Positions 1-11,529 of a DNA stretch of 64,000 nt are shown one piece after another. Origin of the DNA: Tenodera sinensis (lineage: Eukaryota > Arthropoda > Insecta > Mantodea > Mantidae); assembly GCA_030765045.1 (NCBI GenBank), contig CM060964.1:318743013-318807012 (forward strand), given 5' to 3'. The notes under the pieces are model-generated. The model did not search any database and was not told the DNA's origin. It saw only the letters and a program-made list of their open reading frames with translations. Both the position numbers and the translations under genes were made by a program. The stretch's first letter is position 1. Every line of letters begins with the position of its first letter.

Positions 1-40
1 GTAAAGCATTGAATTTGGCAAAATACTGACAAAAATTATA

Positions 41-732
41 TATACCGTGTGGAAGGGAAGTCATTACATTAACTTAAACCAGTGGTAGATCTCGGTATTT
101 GGAACACATTTTGTATCTTACGTTTTTGTCTCTGACCATTTGCTACGGGGATATTTTAGTTTTGTCGAAAACAAGTTGGCAACACTGCAGATTGTGTGGG
201 TGTCACTATGCCTAGCTCAGTACATAAACAAACAACGTAACGGTCTGTCTCGAGAACATAAACGCATACCCTGCCTTGTCCTTCCATGTTTACTGAGCGA
301 GTGCAGGCCAATCAGAAGCATTATCTCCCAAAACAATACACGAAAGCGAAAGTGCCTAACCTGTTTACATAAACAAACCAGGTCAATTCCCTGACCAATC
401 TCAACAAAACGTTGTCGACTTATTTCACGTCTGAAACAGCTGGTTGGAGTATTCCTTTTTAAGTGATTAATTATTTCGAAACCCTGTGTGATGTCCCATA
501 ATAACTACAGAAGATATGTTAGAAATAAGTTACTCTACGCGTCTTACAAGTAAAAAACTGCAATCTTCGTACATTCTTGTGGAATTGTACATCCAATTTG
601 GGTCAAAAACCATTTATTTTTTTCCAAGTCGGCTGATCAAAGAACAAAATACCATTTGACTTTTTTGGTTTGTAATGCTTCTATGAAGCACATATTAGAA
701 GGAATGCAATTACTTCCCTTCCACCCTGTATA
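41..732. mobile_element. MITE / non-autonomous DNA transposon, copy 1 of 2
   Basis: The two ends are inverted copies of each other for about 30 bp. The left end carries GGAAGGGAAGTCATTACATT and the right end is its near reverse complement, each bordered by TATA-like bases. The whole 690 bp recurs in the same orientation at 28536-29179 with roughly 85% identity by eye. No transposase reading frame is present; the 84-aa frame at 140-394 is not conserved in the second copy. This is probably a MITE mobilised by an unknown transposase. TATA may be the target duplication. Confidence 0.7.
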
Positions 733-1279
733 TTGAGCATGTCATGCAACGTAACACCGCATACCATTTATACATTACATCAATTACACGTTAACAGTAC
801 AATACATGCAATACCTGTATTCACATTTTTAGATTCAGAGTTCAGTTTAGGACATCAAAATCTTATGCTTTGATAAATGCGTTACAAATTCGGAAATAAT
901 TGTTTATTACAAACTCCTTTGTTGGTGATTACACCGGCCTGCGAAGATTTTGAGGCATGGAATATATTACATAATAATGGTAAATTTGGATGCTCTGATT
1001 TCGAAAGTAATAATAGCTTTTGCGTATCACGTACAGATTTTGAACAGTTCTGATTCAACACAAAATTGAAAGTTCCTTACGCTAGTATTAACATCATTGC
1101 ATATTCAACTTACAGCACGGTTCATTAAAACATGCAAACATGCTAAATTATATGACGTCACACAGTACCAAGGTCTATCCCTGTTTACAGGTAATGTTGA
1201 ATCTATCTCATAAACATTTATTGCTTAATGGCTGTTATTTTTGTCTGTGTAATATACCTGGATTGGATAGCAAAATCAA
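733..1279. other. Unassigned A/T-rich stretch
   Basis: I see no coding signal, terminal repeat or tandem structure here. It separates the MITE from the decayed gene that follows. Confidence 0.4.
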
Positions 1280-2400
1280 GGCGGCCATTATACGTATATC
1301 CACATTTGTCGTCAGCAATTGGATGGACCTGATGTTTCTGTTCCATCACCAACTACCGTATTGCTAGAAAGTAGTACTGAGACTTCGAGTGTAGACGATT
1401 AAATAAATTGGTCCTCAGACTTAGAAGATAACAATCCTAATCCATTGAGTCAGTCAAAATTAAATGATTTGGTACGTGATTTGGGTCTTACCAAAGAAGA
1501 AAGTGAAGTTTTAGCACCCGGAATAACTTTCTGTTGGTGCAGACTTTGAGAAAGAGTTCAACAAGTATTATGTAGAAGAAGGAGAACTAGTGCATTGTTG
1601 TGATATCCCTAACTTGATAAGTCGTCTTGGAACAACTTACGGAGCAATAGATTGGCATCTGTTTATTGACTTGAGCAAGAGGAGTCTGAAAGGTGTTCTG
1701 CTACACAAAAGCAATATGATTGCTTCTTTTTTCAATAGCTCACTCTACATCCCTTAAAGAGACATACCAACATTTGCATACTGCTCTGGAAAATGTTAAA
1801 TATAATGAACACAAGTGGTTCCTGTGTTGTAATCTTAAGGTGTGCAGTATTTTATTGGGCCAACAAGCAGGGTACACTAAATTTCCGTGATTTTTGTATG
1901 AATGGGACTCCAGAGCCAAAGAAAGACATGGAAGTGAAACTAAATTGGCCAAAAAGAAAATATTTAGTGCCAGGTACAAAAAATGTAATAAATCGCCCGC
2001 TGATTGACTCACAGAAGCTTTTGCTACCGCCGATGCATATCAAATTAGAGATAATGACGCAATTTGTCAAAGCTTTGGACAGAAGTGGTTGTTGTTTCCA
2101 ATATCTTATTCAGAAATTTCCAATCTTGTCTGAATCAAAACCGAAAGAAGGCATTTTTAACGGCCCACAAATTCGCTTTAAACTCGTGAAGGACGTTCAT
2201 TTTAGAAATATCATAATAGACAGAGGTTCAAGCATCGGACTCATTCAGTGAAGTTATAAACAAGCTTTTGGATAATGTTAAAGATGACCAGTATGAACAC
2301 ATTGTTAAAACGATGCTCGAAAAGTACTCGGATGCAATATGAGCTTAACATTACATTTTCTGCGTTCGTCAGGACCACAAACGTAAGTCAACTCAGCGTT
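1280..2400 (+). pseudogene. Frameshifted copy of a conserved uncharacterised arthropod gene family, possibly transposon-derived
   Basis: Translating in shifting frames gives one continuous protein-like path. It includes the segments NDLVRDLGLTKEE (about 1460-1500), WHLFIDLSKRSLKGVLLH (about 1650-1710), LKETYQHLHTALENVKY (about 1757-1805), PLIDSQKLLLPPMHIKL (about 2000-2050) and IFNGPQIR (about 2150-2175), ending near LGCNMSLTLHFLRS (about 2330-2375). From memory, these resemble a family widespread in insects and cnidarians that is usually annotated as uncharacterised; I do not know its function. At least three frameshifts and several stops interrupt it. The longest open piece is 152 codons at 1793-2251. 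The C-terminal part of the family appears to be missing after about 2400. A multi-copy mobile origin is plausible but not shown here. Confidence 0.5.
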
Positions 2401-2724
2401 CGTTTTCAGCAAAGTGGAGGAGAAAATGACATCATAAGGTATGTTTGAAATTGTCTAGTTCAGTGTATACTGTTGCACCTGTACAATTGAGATTGTTTCT
2501 TTGTTTGAATGATCTCACGCATTTTAAATTGTACTTAAAAATGAGAAAGAAACTCTAATGTTACATATTTGCCTTCTGCATGGTAAGAAAACGGTACATG
2601 GTACGAAAAAATGGAAAGCAGATTTGAACTCAGCGTACCAAAATTAGATTTAGAGAGCTGGTTAATTCCGTGTCGCAGAAAAAAGGTTTAAATTCGCTGG
2701 CCGGTGTTATTTTGTTTTTTGGAG

Positions 2725-3183
2725 TTATATAGCGTGTTTCAGGTTATCCCATTCCTTTCGTAGTTTTGGGCATCTATAGATGAGGTGTTGTACCTCTGTC
2801 GTTCTGGTAGACGGGAACATATGGGGTCATGTATTATTCGTATCTTTTATAGGTATGCCTTGGTTTTCCCATATCCGCTAATAATTGTTGTTAATGCTGG
2901 GTTGCTTGGGATACTTTGTTCCATTCTTTGAGTAACAGCTGGAATAAGGATATGTAGTGCCTTTGGTTGTGCTGGTCCATGCACATTGCCATCGAAGAAG
3001 ATCTTCCTCCTCAACTTTGCTCACGATTGAAGATTTAGATTGCTTATCATATGCTATGACGATTTTATTTTCAAGAGCGGATTGCATGGCTAATCTATCA
3101 GCCAGTTCATTCACAATGAAACCTGTATGAGCTTTGATCCACGCTTTGATCCTTTGAATTTTCATTCTTTCACAAATAAACAC
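2725..3183 (-). pseudogene. LINE pol remnant: RNase H end and C-terminal tail (I/Jockey-like)
   Basis: The minus strand encodes WIKAHTGFIVNELADRLA, the typical end of a retrotransposon RNase H domain (a W-x-KAH-x-G core followed by NE-x-AD). The linker LLRWQCAWTSTTKG follows. After a frameshift comes a cysteine-poor version of the C-terminal LINE tail (TTIISGYGKTKAYL, then HLIYRCPKLRKEWDNLKHAI), which stops at 2725-2727. Intact elements have a TGH...L...C-x-C...H-L...C tail here. The reverse transcriptase and endonuclease are absent, as expected for a 5'-truncated LINE. Internal stops and a frameshift mark it as dead. Confidence 0.65.
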
Positions 3184-3349
3184 AATTTAAAAGGCAATTC
3201 GTAATGTTTAGGCCCGTTTTTATAATAGCTTCCAGCAATGGAAATTGAGTTTAAGCAATACAAATTGGTTTTCGGTTGTTTACCATCATTTAGGTTTCTG
3301 GATCATGTGAGTTATGACTTTAACATACTCAATTAGAGGAAGAAAACAC

Positions 3350-3545
3350 TGTAGAGGTAATTAAAAGGTATCAGCACACGTGGAGAGAGCATCTTCAAAG
3401 GATGGAACCTCCGATTACCACGGCAAGCACCGGTTTGTAAATCTTTGGGATCAACAGACATGCGAGGTGGACAGAGCAATATGGTTAGCCGCAGAACAGG
3501 CCTAAAGGCCTAATCCATGTTAAAAAGGAAAAGAAATAAGAAGAC
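3350..3545 (+). mobile_element. Possible LINE 3' end with A/G-rich tail
   Basis: The plus strand reads HTWREHLQRMEPP and, after degenerate sequence, a short EQA-like end followed by an AAAAAGGAAAAG-type tail. This resembles the end of the LINE recognised at 54762-55212, where a W-x-x-H-x-x-RM segment precedes a simple-sequence tail. The match is short and decayed. Confidence 0.35.
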
Positions 3546-3771
3546 TTCCACTTTGTCAATTTTGATGGAGGAGTTAAAGCTTTATAATTCTAAAGCAGAG
3601 TTGTGACTGCAATGTCCAGGAGTTTTTTTATTTGAGTTTTTATTTAAATTAATAGAAAAAGCTGATTCTAAATGGAATATTAAGTTAAATAGCTTTGTAC
3701 TAAAACCTTGGTATATACTTCTCTTTAGGTTCAGAAAAAGAGTAAGAAAAATAAACAATTTAATATGTTGC

Positions 3772-4577
3772 ATTCACATGACCTTCACTTCTCACTCTTC
3801 TACAGACTATTCTTACAAAAGGTTTATTCTTCTACCTAATGGTACTTCTTGTTAATACAGATAAACCTTCACTACATTTCATTGTAGGTATAAGAAGAAT
3901 ACAATAAGTTAAAACGATAGTTACCTCTTTCCTAAACCGGTCGCTAAGTGATAGCTTTGAAATTCTCTTCTCTTTGCATGAACAGCAAAAAGCAAAGGAA
4001 AAAGAATCTCAATATGCAGCTGAGATAAGTATAAAGTATTTGAAAATGCAAACCAATAACAAAGAATATCTCGGAAACGGCAAACACCACAGAAATGTTG
4101 AACATAGTGTGCTTTAACGAGATGAAATATTTTGACTCGTCTCTTACGGTTTACCAATTATTTAGAAAGCATTCAGAAAAAACAGGACTTCAGAGGCTTT
4201 TATCAGAAAATTCAAAGCACCTATACATTTACTTTGTCATGAAAATAACTTAAACACTTGATACTTTAATAAAAATTCTTAGAGCCACTATTGAGAAAAC
4301 AACACTTTTTGAAAAAATTTCCAATCTAAAGGGTAGCTTGGGATAGAAATCTTCGTGTATCATAACTTGGGAGGTGCTGAGCTTAAGTAGCAAGTGTCAC
4401 GTTTAACCAACTTTCGTGTTTGAGTTATGCTGTTCAGAAACACACGGGGATCTGTTTCTAAATATTTTTTTTAATTGAGGGTGCCTCAAACGTGTATTAT
4501 CAGTGAAATCTCGGTATCGAGTTTTTGGGTGAAATATAATACTTTCTCTAGTTATTGTAAGAAACATAAAAATGAAA
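3772..4577 (+). repeat. REP-A unit (tandem pair, first copy)
   Basis: First member of a head-to-tail pair. It starts at TTGCATTCACATGACCTTC and runs through the unit's recurring landmarks: a CTTTGCATG box, ACGGTTTACCA near 4145, AAAGGGTAGCTTGGG near 4328, GAGTTATGCTGTTCAG at 4422, and ATCGAGTTTTTGGGTG near 4515. The CA position holds only a short AAACACACGG. It ends where the next unit begins with ATCTGATGTATTGCATTC. Confidence 0.75.
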
Positions 4578-5265
4578 AATCTGATGTATTGCATTCACAT
4601 GACTTTCTCGACTCTTGTATTAACTATTGTTACAAATCCTTATTCCTCTTCATGTTGGTCGTGATAAATAGTTGTAGAAATTATCTAATTGCTTATTTCC
4701 TTGTAGGTGCAAGGGGAATATGGGAATACAGTAGGCTTTGAACGAGTCAAATCTTTCAAAGCTTTAAAATTACGTTCTATTTGTACGGTCGCGAGACAAA
4801 ACAATAAATAACGACCTACCATTTGAGAAAATTTTAAGTATTGCAAAAATCACACAAATAACAAGGAATATCTCCGCAGTGGTTCACTCCACAAAAAATG
4901 AATTTGGACACTAATGTTTTAACGAGATCTACATTTTTGTACACTAAGATTTGGTCTATCTCTTACGGTTGAACAGTTATATAAAAGTCATCAGGAATAA
5001 ACAGGACTACATAGGCTGTAGACAAAAAATTCGAAATTACATTTCATTTGTTATAAAAATGTCTTAGACATACGGCATTTTAATCAAAATGGTTCGACCC
5101 ATTTTTTGAGAAAATCAAAATGTTCGGAACATTTTCCATGTAAAGGGTAGTTTAAAGTGGAGGAATTCTCTTCAAATTCTTCGTGTCGCATCCTTGAAAG
5201 ATATTAAACTTAAATTCCAACTTAAATACCAACCGACCTTTCATTTTTGAGTTATGCTGTTCATA

Positions 5266-5343
<78 letters not shown>

Positions 5344-5474
5344 CCTTTTTCTAGAAATGACTTTTCTGTATTCAGGAGGCCTCAAAACATGTATTTCCGC
5401 TGAAATCTCGACATCGAATTTTTGGGTAGCATACAATACTTCCTCTACTTACTATACGTAGTAGAGAAGGTAGA
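4578..5474 (+). repeat. REP-A unit (tandem pair, second copy) with (CA)n
   Basis: Follows the previous unit directly. It is a nearly complete representative: start ATCTGATGTATTGCATTC, middle TCTCTTACGGTTGAACAG, GAGTTATGCTGTTCATAG, a 74-bp CA tract (5267-5340), GACCTTTTTCTAGAAATG, then ATCTCGACATCGAATTTTTG and the closing CTACTTACTATACGTAGTAG. It is about 890 bp including the CA tract. This is a good reference for defining the family consensus. Confidence 0.8.
5267..5340. repeat. (CA)n microsatellite inside REP-A
   Basis: Uninterrupted CA dinucleotides directly after TGTTCATAGA. This is the same site where other REP-A units carry CA/TG tracts of different lengths. Confidence 0.95.
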
Positions 5475-6160
5475 AAAGAGAAATCGAACTAAAATGCCGG
5501 AATCGTGGCACCATCGTCAATCTTATAATGGTGGCCGGGATTCAAACTCAGCACTCACAAATGGGATTTATGGTGAACGAAATGGTGTTTGGTCATAAGT
5601 TTTTGTAACTTCTTCCCTGGCATTTGTTCCGCCAGTTTCTCTGACATCACTTCTCATTGTCACACTCATCTTAAACATCCAGTGTAGAGTAGTCCGCCGA
5701 AGTAAGGTGTAGGTGATCTTGAAAACAAGACAATGCAGCATTTGCAGAGGATTCCAAATTACTGTCATTAGGTATCATCATTTCAAAGTTTCAATGGGCC
5801 AAAAATTATCTATGTTGGCATACACGCGTGAAGAACTCCTGTGTTTAATTGATTCATTTGCATAATTCTCGTTAATTTCTACGAATATATTTGAGAAAAA
5901 CTGGTGGTGTTTTAACATTTGATTTAAATCATTTTTATCATGGAGCAGTCTCACATATACTTCCACATCTATGTGTGCGGACACTGAGGAAGTGGAGTAA
6001 AGGTACTAAGTATAGAAAAATTCCCCCGCCCTAACCGGAATCCAACCCAGTATATAGAAAGAACCGAAGAATATTTAATTCAATGAAACCGTTTCATTCT
6101 AGAACCTAATACTATATTTCATAATGTTTGTTTATTTGTTTATTGTATTTTGACACCAGG
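5475..6160. other. Unassigned A/T-rich spacer
   Basis: No coding or terminal-repeat signal recognised. It lies between two REP-A copies of opposite orientation. Confidence 0.4.
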
Positions 6161-7085
6161 TGATCGATGTTCACTGTCTTCCAAAGGTGTAATACGAAGG
6201 TTTTCAACAAAATCCTCCCACTCCAAAATATACTTATGGAAAAATGTTCGTTATTATTTTTCCCAGGAATGGTTGTAACGATTTTGATTAAAATGCCATA
6301 CATTTCAGATATTTATATGAAAGACGTATATCTTGAATATTTTCCGTATAACCTGTGAAGTTCTCTTTATTCTGAATGTTTTTGATATAATTGGTAAATC
6401 ATAAGATACACAAAGTCTTGAGAGGTAGAAGTGGAACTGAAAAATGTATTGCCACAGCTGGGATCTGAATCACAGACCCTCCACTTACCAGGCGGGTGCT
6501 CTAACCATTAAGTTACTGTGGCAACCTGCCAGAATGACATTGAACTCTCCAACCAATTCGTATTTCTCCCGGTAAACCACAAAGGTAGTCTCACATCAGA
6601 GACAATTACCTCAATGGCGACTTACTATTGCTAGTACTTTAAGTCCTGGGATTAAATAACCTTCAGTAGGTTTGTAACAGTAAGTTTTTTTGCCATAAAT
6701 AAATAATAATTACACAAAGTCTTACTTCACAATTAATTCAATCTTGCTAAAGTAGACAGTTTATGTCAGATAACAGTTTTTGCGTAACTATTGTTATTGA
6801 TTTTAATGTTCAAATTATTATACTTTTTACTAGTAAATCGCTGTTTGTTTTTTCTTGAGCTCGTGTGAAGAACATGGAATTTTAAACTCATCATGTAACG
6901 ATGCCAGCTTAAAAGTCTGACTATCGCTTTAGGCTGCTGTATTCTTATTGTACCTACAACGAAAAGTGTAATAAAATAATTTCTACAAATGTTTATCTAG
7001 AATAACATGACGCAGATAGAAGAATAAGCTTTTATGGGAATAGTTCGAATGGTTAGAGAAAGTCGTGTGAACGTAACACGTGCGA
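6160..7085 (-). repeat. REP-A unit, reverse, split by a SINE
   Basis: Reverse-oriented copy lacking the CA/tail end. It begins near GTCTTCCAAAGGTGTAATAC and ends at AGAGAAAGTCGTGTGAACG. A tRNA-like SINE (6420-6710) interrupts it with a clear duplication, so the unit predates that insertion. Confidence 0.7.
6420..6710 (-). mobile_element. tRNA-like SINE with 13-bp target duplication
   Basis: The minus strand holds a pol III-type A box (TTAATGGTTAGAGCA) and a B-box-like GATTCAGATCCC. TACACAAAGTCTT is present on both sides (6407-6419 and 6711-6723), a clean 13-bp duplication. A second copy of the family lies at about 11530-11775. In both copies about 150 bp of shared sequence precedes the tRNA-like part on the minus strand. 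The tRNA-like piece is therefore internal, which is unusual for a simple tRNA SINE. Confidence 0.7.
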
Positions 7086-7504
7086 ACGCTTTACTGTTAA
7101 GATTATGCATCACCTGGTCCACTTTGAAATCTGTAAGGAGGTTACCTTCTTCAATTTCTGATCAAATTTACCAAGAATGATAAGTTCTGCCGAGTAATTT
7201 AGGCAATCGTTTCATGGCCAACTACTGATGTTAGCCAACGACCCACCATGATCCTCTGAAGCATTACTCACTTCGAACAATGTGCTTGCCCTTTCAGATG
7301 GTTTTATTTGCCAGAATTCAAACCACATACAAACGTTTTCTCCCCAGTCTATGACTAGAACCCTGTGCCAGGCGCGCGGTCAGGTAGCGATCGCTTTACC
7401 ACGTGGACAATCTCGTATCTGGTACGGAACTATTGCATTCTGGATAATACTGCAACATTGAGGATTTCCGTATTTCAGTCAGGCAGTTTACCTAATCTCC
7501 TCCT

Positions 7505-7600
7505 TACTTTCTCTACCGCCTCACAGAGATAAGCAGAGGAAGTATTGCACCCAAATTCGGCATCCACATTTCTCTGGAACTACATACTCGTACAAGGTTA
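7505..7600 (-). repeat. REP-A tail fragment, reverse
   Basis: TTACTTTCTCTACC followed by CAGAGGAAGTATTGCACCCA and a degenerate CATCCACATTTCTCTGG matches only the tail end of the unit in reverse orientation. Confidence 0.55.
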
Positions 7601-8505
7601 AAGGTCTGCAGCGTCCTTGCAAAAATGTTGTGTCATATGTTTTTATCTATTTGACTGAATAGCACAATTGAAGAACTAAAATTGATACTATTTATTCATT
7701 TAATTTATTTAATCTAATGCTCTAGACATATTGGAGATTTTCCATTTGTCTACTGACTTCCCAATATAATTTTCCTCCTGAATTTGTCAAATAGGTTTGA
7801 AGTGCAGCACACTCCTTAAGATGTTCTCAGTTCATATCAGGTTCCAGTTGCACAGCATGCAATTTGGCGATGTCGTGTGCCCCATATGGTGTACATGCTA
7901 TGCTAGACACTTGTGTTGGGTTGTTTTTCCAAAACTGGTGACTGTTTCACTTCGGGGTAGATTTGGTATCTTGTTCTATTTGTTAGTAATTCCTTCCATT
8001 TTATATATTTTGTTATACTGGTGATATATTTTGATCTTTTACTCAGGGGTCTCCGTCTAGGGGATATGTGAATAGCGACCACAAGGTACCCAAGCTGAGC
8101 AGAACATTACTTCCACTTACTGGTGTTTTGCTCCTCACTGTAACTTTTTTATCTGACCTTACCTTGGTCATCCCTTGTTCTCTGCCGACCCCGATGCTAT
8201 TAGGGTTCCCGAGGGCTAGGGAGTATTTATTTTTCCAACCTCTCCATTTCTCTATAAACTCTTAAACCCTAACATGCTGACCTGTCATGGCATGTAATAC
8301 GTCCTCTGATTGGTAATCAGAGGATATGGTAGGTGAATTTATTTTGATAATTCTCCCGGTCAGGTCGGTGAGACCCGTAAACCAACGACAGGTGTGGTCC
8401 TCCAGACATTCTGGGGGTTGTGAGAGAGCGATGTAACCGCCAAAAGATAAAAATATGCTGCTCTCTAAAAAGCGGTTACTATTACTGCTATTGCTCTCTT
8501 CAATA
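7601..8505. other. Unassigned; GC-richer possible retroelement 3' UTR
   Basis: 8040-8450 is noticeably more GC-rich than the surroundings (for example GACCCCGATGCTATTAGGG near 8190). It lies just upstream of a LINE C-terminal tip. It could be an old retroelement 3' region or an unrelated insertion. The 75- and 65-codon frames here look like chance. Confidence 0.3.
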
Positions 8506-8570
8506 TCAGTGAAAAATATTGGAGAGCAAGAGGATTAATGACTTCACTGTCAGAAATCCAGCATTAGGTA
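8506..8570 (+). mobile_element. LINE C-terminal tip
   Basis: The plus strand encodes ISEKYWRARGLMTSLSEIQH and a stop. The same residues end the LINE fragment at 41902-42195 on the other strand, so two copies of one LINE family end here. Everything upstream of this tip is missing. Confidence 0.6.
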
Positions 8571-10381
8571 ACGACAACAATATTTTGATCTTTGAGCTTT
8601 AGAGGTTGCCTTAATATTAAATTTTGCCGAATGGAATGATAAGGGTGTTTTTCTGCAGTCTAAAATCTCAGTTCCCTTTTTGTGCCAAATAATCGAGTTT
8701 CTCATTTCCAAGTATTCTAACATGAGATGATCCATTGAAAAATAATTTTTTCCACTTTTCTCTAATTTTCAAGTATGTATTTAATTTGTACCAGGCACTT
8801 TTAAATTCAAGGAATTTTTAACATTGGAAATGGATTGTGTGGCTGCGGCGGAGTCACAGAATATACCAGCTTTTTTAAAAGATTGAAGTCTGATTCATAG
8901 TGGATTGAGTACAAGAAAAATTGCTTCTAACTCTCAATCAAAATTGTTACTATATGGAAGATGAGATTAGGTGCTGGGCTGCAAAATTTTACGACTGTTT
9001 GCCACTCCATCGGAGTGGATGGAGATTACAATCCCAGAGCACGCCACGCCGCTTGAGGCGTTACCGACTTCCCCGCATGACCTGCAGGCACATCGTGTAA
9101 CATCAGAGCTACCCCATCAGCATCAAACGCCGAGCTCCCATACAATTCTACCAAGAAATGTTTGGATTTCAAAATTTAAAACCAACCCACATTATTTGGA
9201 TTCAATATTTACACCAGCGGTGCACAACAACCTTTGCACCCTGACCTACAGCCGTTGAGGAGCAAATTTTGGTACCTCCTGTTACTATCCCAACCTCAAT
9301 GACACACACAAGGACAGGTACACGTAAGACACACCTCGGGCTGTCCTCAGCCTGCCAGCTCTCCCCAGCTACAGCCACATTCCGAGAAGCAGACTTTTTG
9401 AAGATGAGTACTTACTAAGCACTTGTAGAAATTTAAAACCTGCTATAAAATTGGTTAAAAATGGTATTCCTATATTGTTTCATTACATTATCAGTACATT
9501 TTTAGGCTAATCAATTGGTATACCTTAATAATTTTGTTTCCCAGAGCAATTAAGGATGTTTAGAATATGCATGAGTTTTGGACTTCTGCATTGTAAATGA
9601 TTTCAGAGGAGAAGCCATTTAACTTGTGTATGTATTTGGCAAATATTGTACTCCATTGTTTGTATTTTAATGAACCCTAATAGAAACGTTCGCATTTCAT
9701 TATGATTGTGTACAAAAATTTAATCAGCTCCATTATATTATATTATATTAGTTTGAGAATTGTAAGTTTTATTAAGTGGCGTAGAATTGTTAAATACACT
9801 ACGCTGTCTCTTTAAAACGTGGATTAATTTTTATTATGATACGCTTTCGTTCTTCCTTTCAGCAAAAGTAGGCGTCAGAAAATCAGGTTTTACAAAGAAG
9901 GCATCTTCTCATTCAGATTGGTAAGCCTGGTAGAATATTGCAACTATGTGTTTCTTTCAGTACTTTTTATTTAAGTCCTAATTGCTTTGGATTCCTTTAC
10001 TTACAGAGGACATTGCTTAATTACGGTTTAAAAGAGGAAGAGAAAGTTTTAGAAAATAATAAGTATTTACCTGGATTTCTCAGTGCTGACCTACAGAAAC
10101 GAGAAAATTAAAGCAGTTTCCAATTGGTGAATATTTATAGCCGTGCCGAAACCTGTAGTAACAACTTCAATGAATTATATTATGCATTTCACATACACTG
10201 CATCCAATTTATTAGTGAGCTTGTTTCGCCATTTACTGTGACACTAATTGCCTTATTTGAGAGCATCAGGCTCTACAAGCATTGTCACGAAGTTTGAGTT
10301 ACGATGTATGCACTTTGTATAGCTACAGAAAAGCACAGGAGTTTCTTACACTCAGATTTGATGTCAAAACATTACTTAATA
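8571..10381. other. Unassigned stretch
   Basis: Mostly A/T-rich and without recognisable structure. 8980-9400 is a GC-richer island with many CA-containing words and a 95-codon frame (8971-9258) whose product I cannot relate to anything. The first bases may be 3' UTR of the LINE tip. I see no splice-like architecture that would argue for a host exon. Confidence 0.3.
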
Positions 10382-11260
10382 TATAGTCAGTTTTATAATT
10401 AGTCTGACATCACAACTAAAGTGTTCACAGCAGTAAGGCGCAACCAGCTCCTATCAACTACAGGGGGGAAGATATTCTGATGTCGACCGCACCGTGGCCG
10501 AGCGGTTAGACCGCTTGACTCTCACCAAAGCGATCCGGGTTCGATTTCAGGCTTCCGCATGTGGGATGTGTGATGGACACACCGGCGCAGGGGCGGGTTT
10601 TCTCCGGGTTCTCCGGTTTCCCCTGCTATCATTCCACCAACTGCTCCATTCTCCTTTCCTCTCCCTTCATTTCACTTCACCACTCATTTCGTTCATCCTT
10701 TCATTCAGGGTCGAAAGTGTCAGCGGGCGTGCGTTTGGGTGCAGCATGGTGCGATGAAATGGTCTGAGTGACTCCGTCCCTTGTCATGGTAGCGGGTCTC
10801 CAGATCGTGTCCACACCGAGGCCCTTGAGCCACGGAGGGGGCCCCTGCAGGCAGCGCTCTGCACGAACCGGTGTTACCAGTGTACTAGCTGGTGTCAGGG
10901 AGTTTCTAACTGGGCAAATGTAGGGACCCTGCCCTCTGCTGTGCCTGCTCTCCTGTGGTCTTGCCGCCCTCTGTCACCTCTCGCTTCACCCCTCCCTCCC
11001 GGGGGCGTCACTTCTCGGGCATAGGCACAAAAGATCTCTGAGGCCGAAGTGCCGAAGTTCCCCTCCGCGTCGGTCCTTCTACCTTCTATTCTGATGTCTC
11101 TGATTGGCTAAAGTTAGGCATGAATAAATTCCTACTGGATGTAACCGGGATAGTAACGAACTTGAAGTATGCGATCACATAAGTCAGGTAATAGGAGCTG
11201 GTTCCACTTTACTGTTGTGACCTTAGTTGCGATGTTAGTCTAATTATAAAATGAACTATA
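10382..11260. mobile_element. MITE with ~70-bp terminal inverted repeats, split by a SINE
   Basis: Left arm 10382-10454 and right arm 11191-11260 are inverted copies. Left blocks TTTTATAATTAGTCTGACAT and AACCAGCTCCTAT pair with right blocks GATGTTAGTCTAATTATAAA and ATAGGAGCTGGTT. Removing the inserted SINE and its duplication leaves an element of about 265 bp with no coding capacity. Target duplication is uncertain. Confidence 0.7.
10485..11086 (+). mobile_element. Long tRNA-headed SINE with 12-bp target duplication (chimeric)
   Basis: Flanked by TATTCTGATGTC at 10473-10484 and 11087-11098. The head reads as a Ser/Leu-type tRNA (GTGGCCGAGCGGTTAGACCG as A box, GGGTTCGATTTC as B box). The first ~200 bp match the short SINE at 62279-62523 (shared TTTTCTCCGGGT and CTCCGGTTTCCCC). 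The last ~200 bp match the 3' end of the SINE at 18429-19040 (shared GGGCATAGGCACAA and AAGT-CCCCTCCG). Two SINE modules are therefore joined. The 87- and 68-codon frames inside are incidental. Confidence 0.75.
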
Positions 11261-11529
11261 CCAACACGGTAGATTTTTCTTCCTGAAAGGTTTAAGAAGA
11301 CAACGTTTAAAATACTCTTACGTGCTTTAAATGCCTCCAGAGAAAACATAAACTGCTGCTTATATTTTTCCTGAATAATGTAAACACTGGTTATCTGCGA
11401 AAGCGCAAGGTCATGTGTTGTATTTATTAAACATATTCAATGAGATGGGTACATTTATGAATTTTTCTACTAATCAACATTTCATTATATTAGTTCTACC
11501 TATCATTTACATAAAAATGTATTATTCTG

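Noticed and set aside
8971..9258. 95-codon frame as a host gene
   Set aside because: No recognisable domain, no splice or promoter structure, and composition is explained by a short GC-richer island.
10490..10570. Genuine tRNA genes at the tRNA-like heads (also 18440, 44730, 61890, 62280)
   Set aside because: Each head continues into a shared SINE body and most are flanked by target duplications. Cloverleaf pairing looks imperfect. They are SINE promoters rather than tRNA genes.
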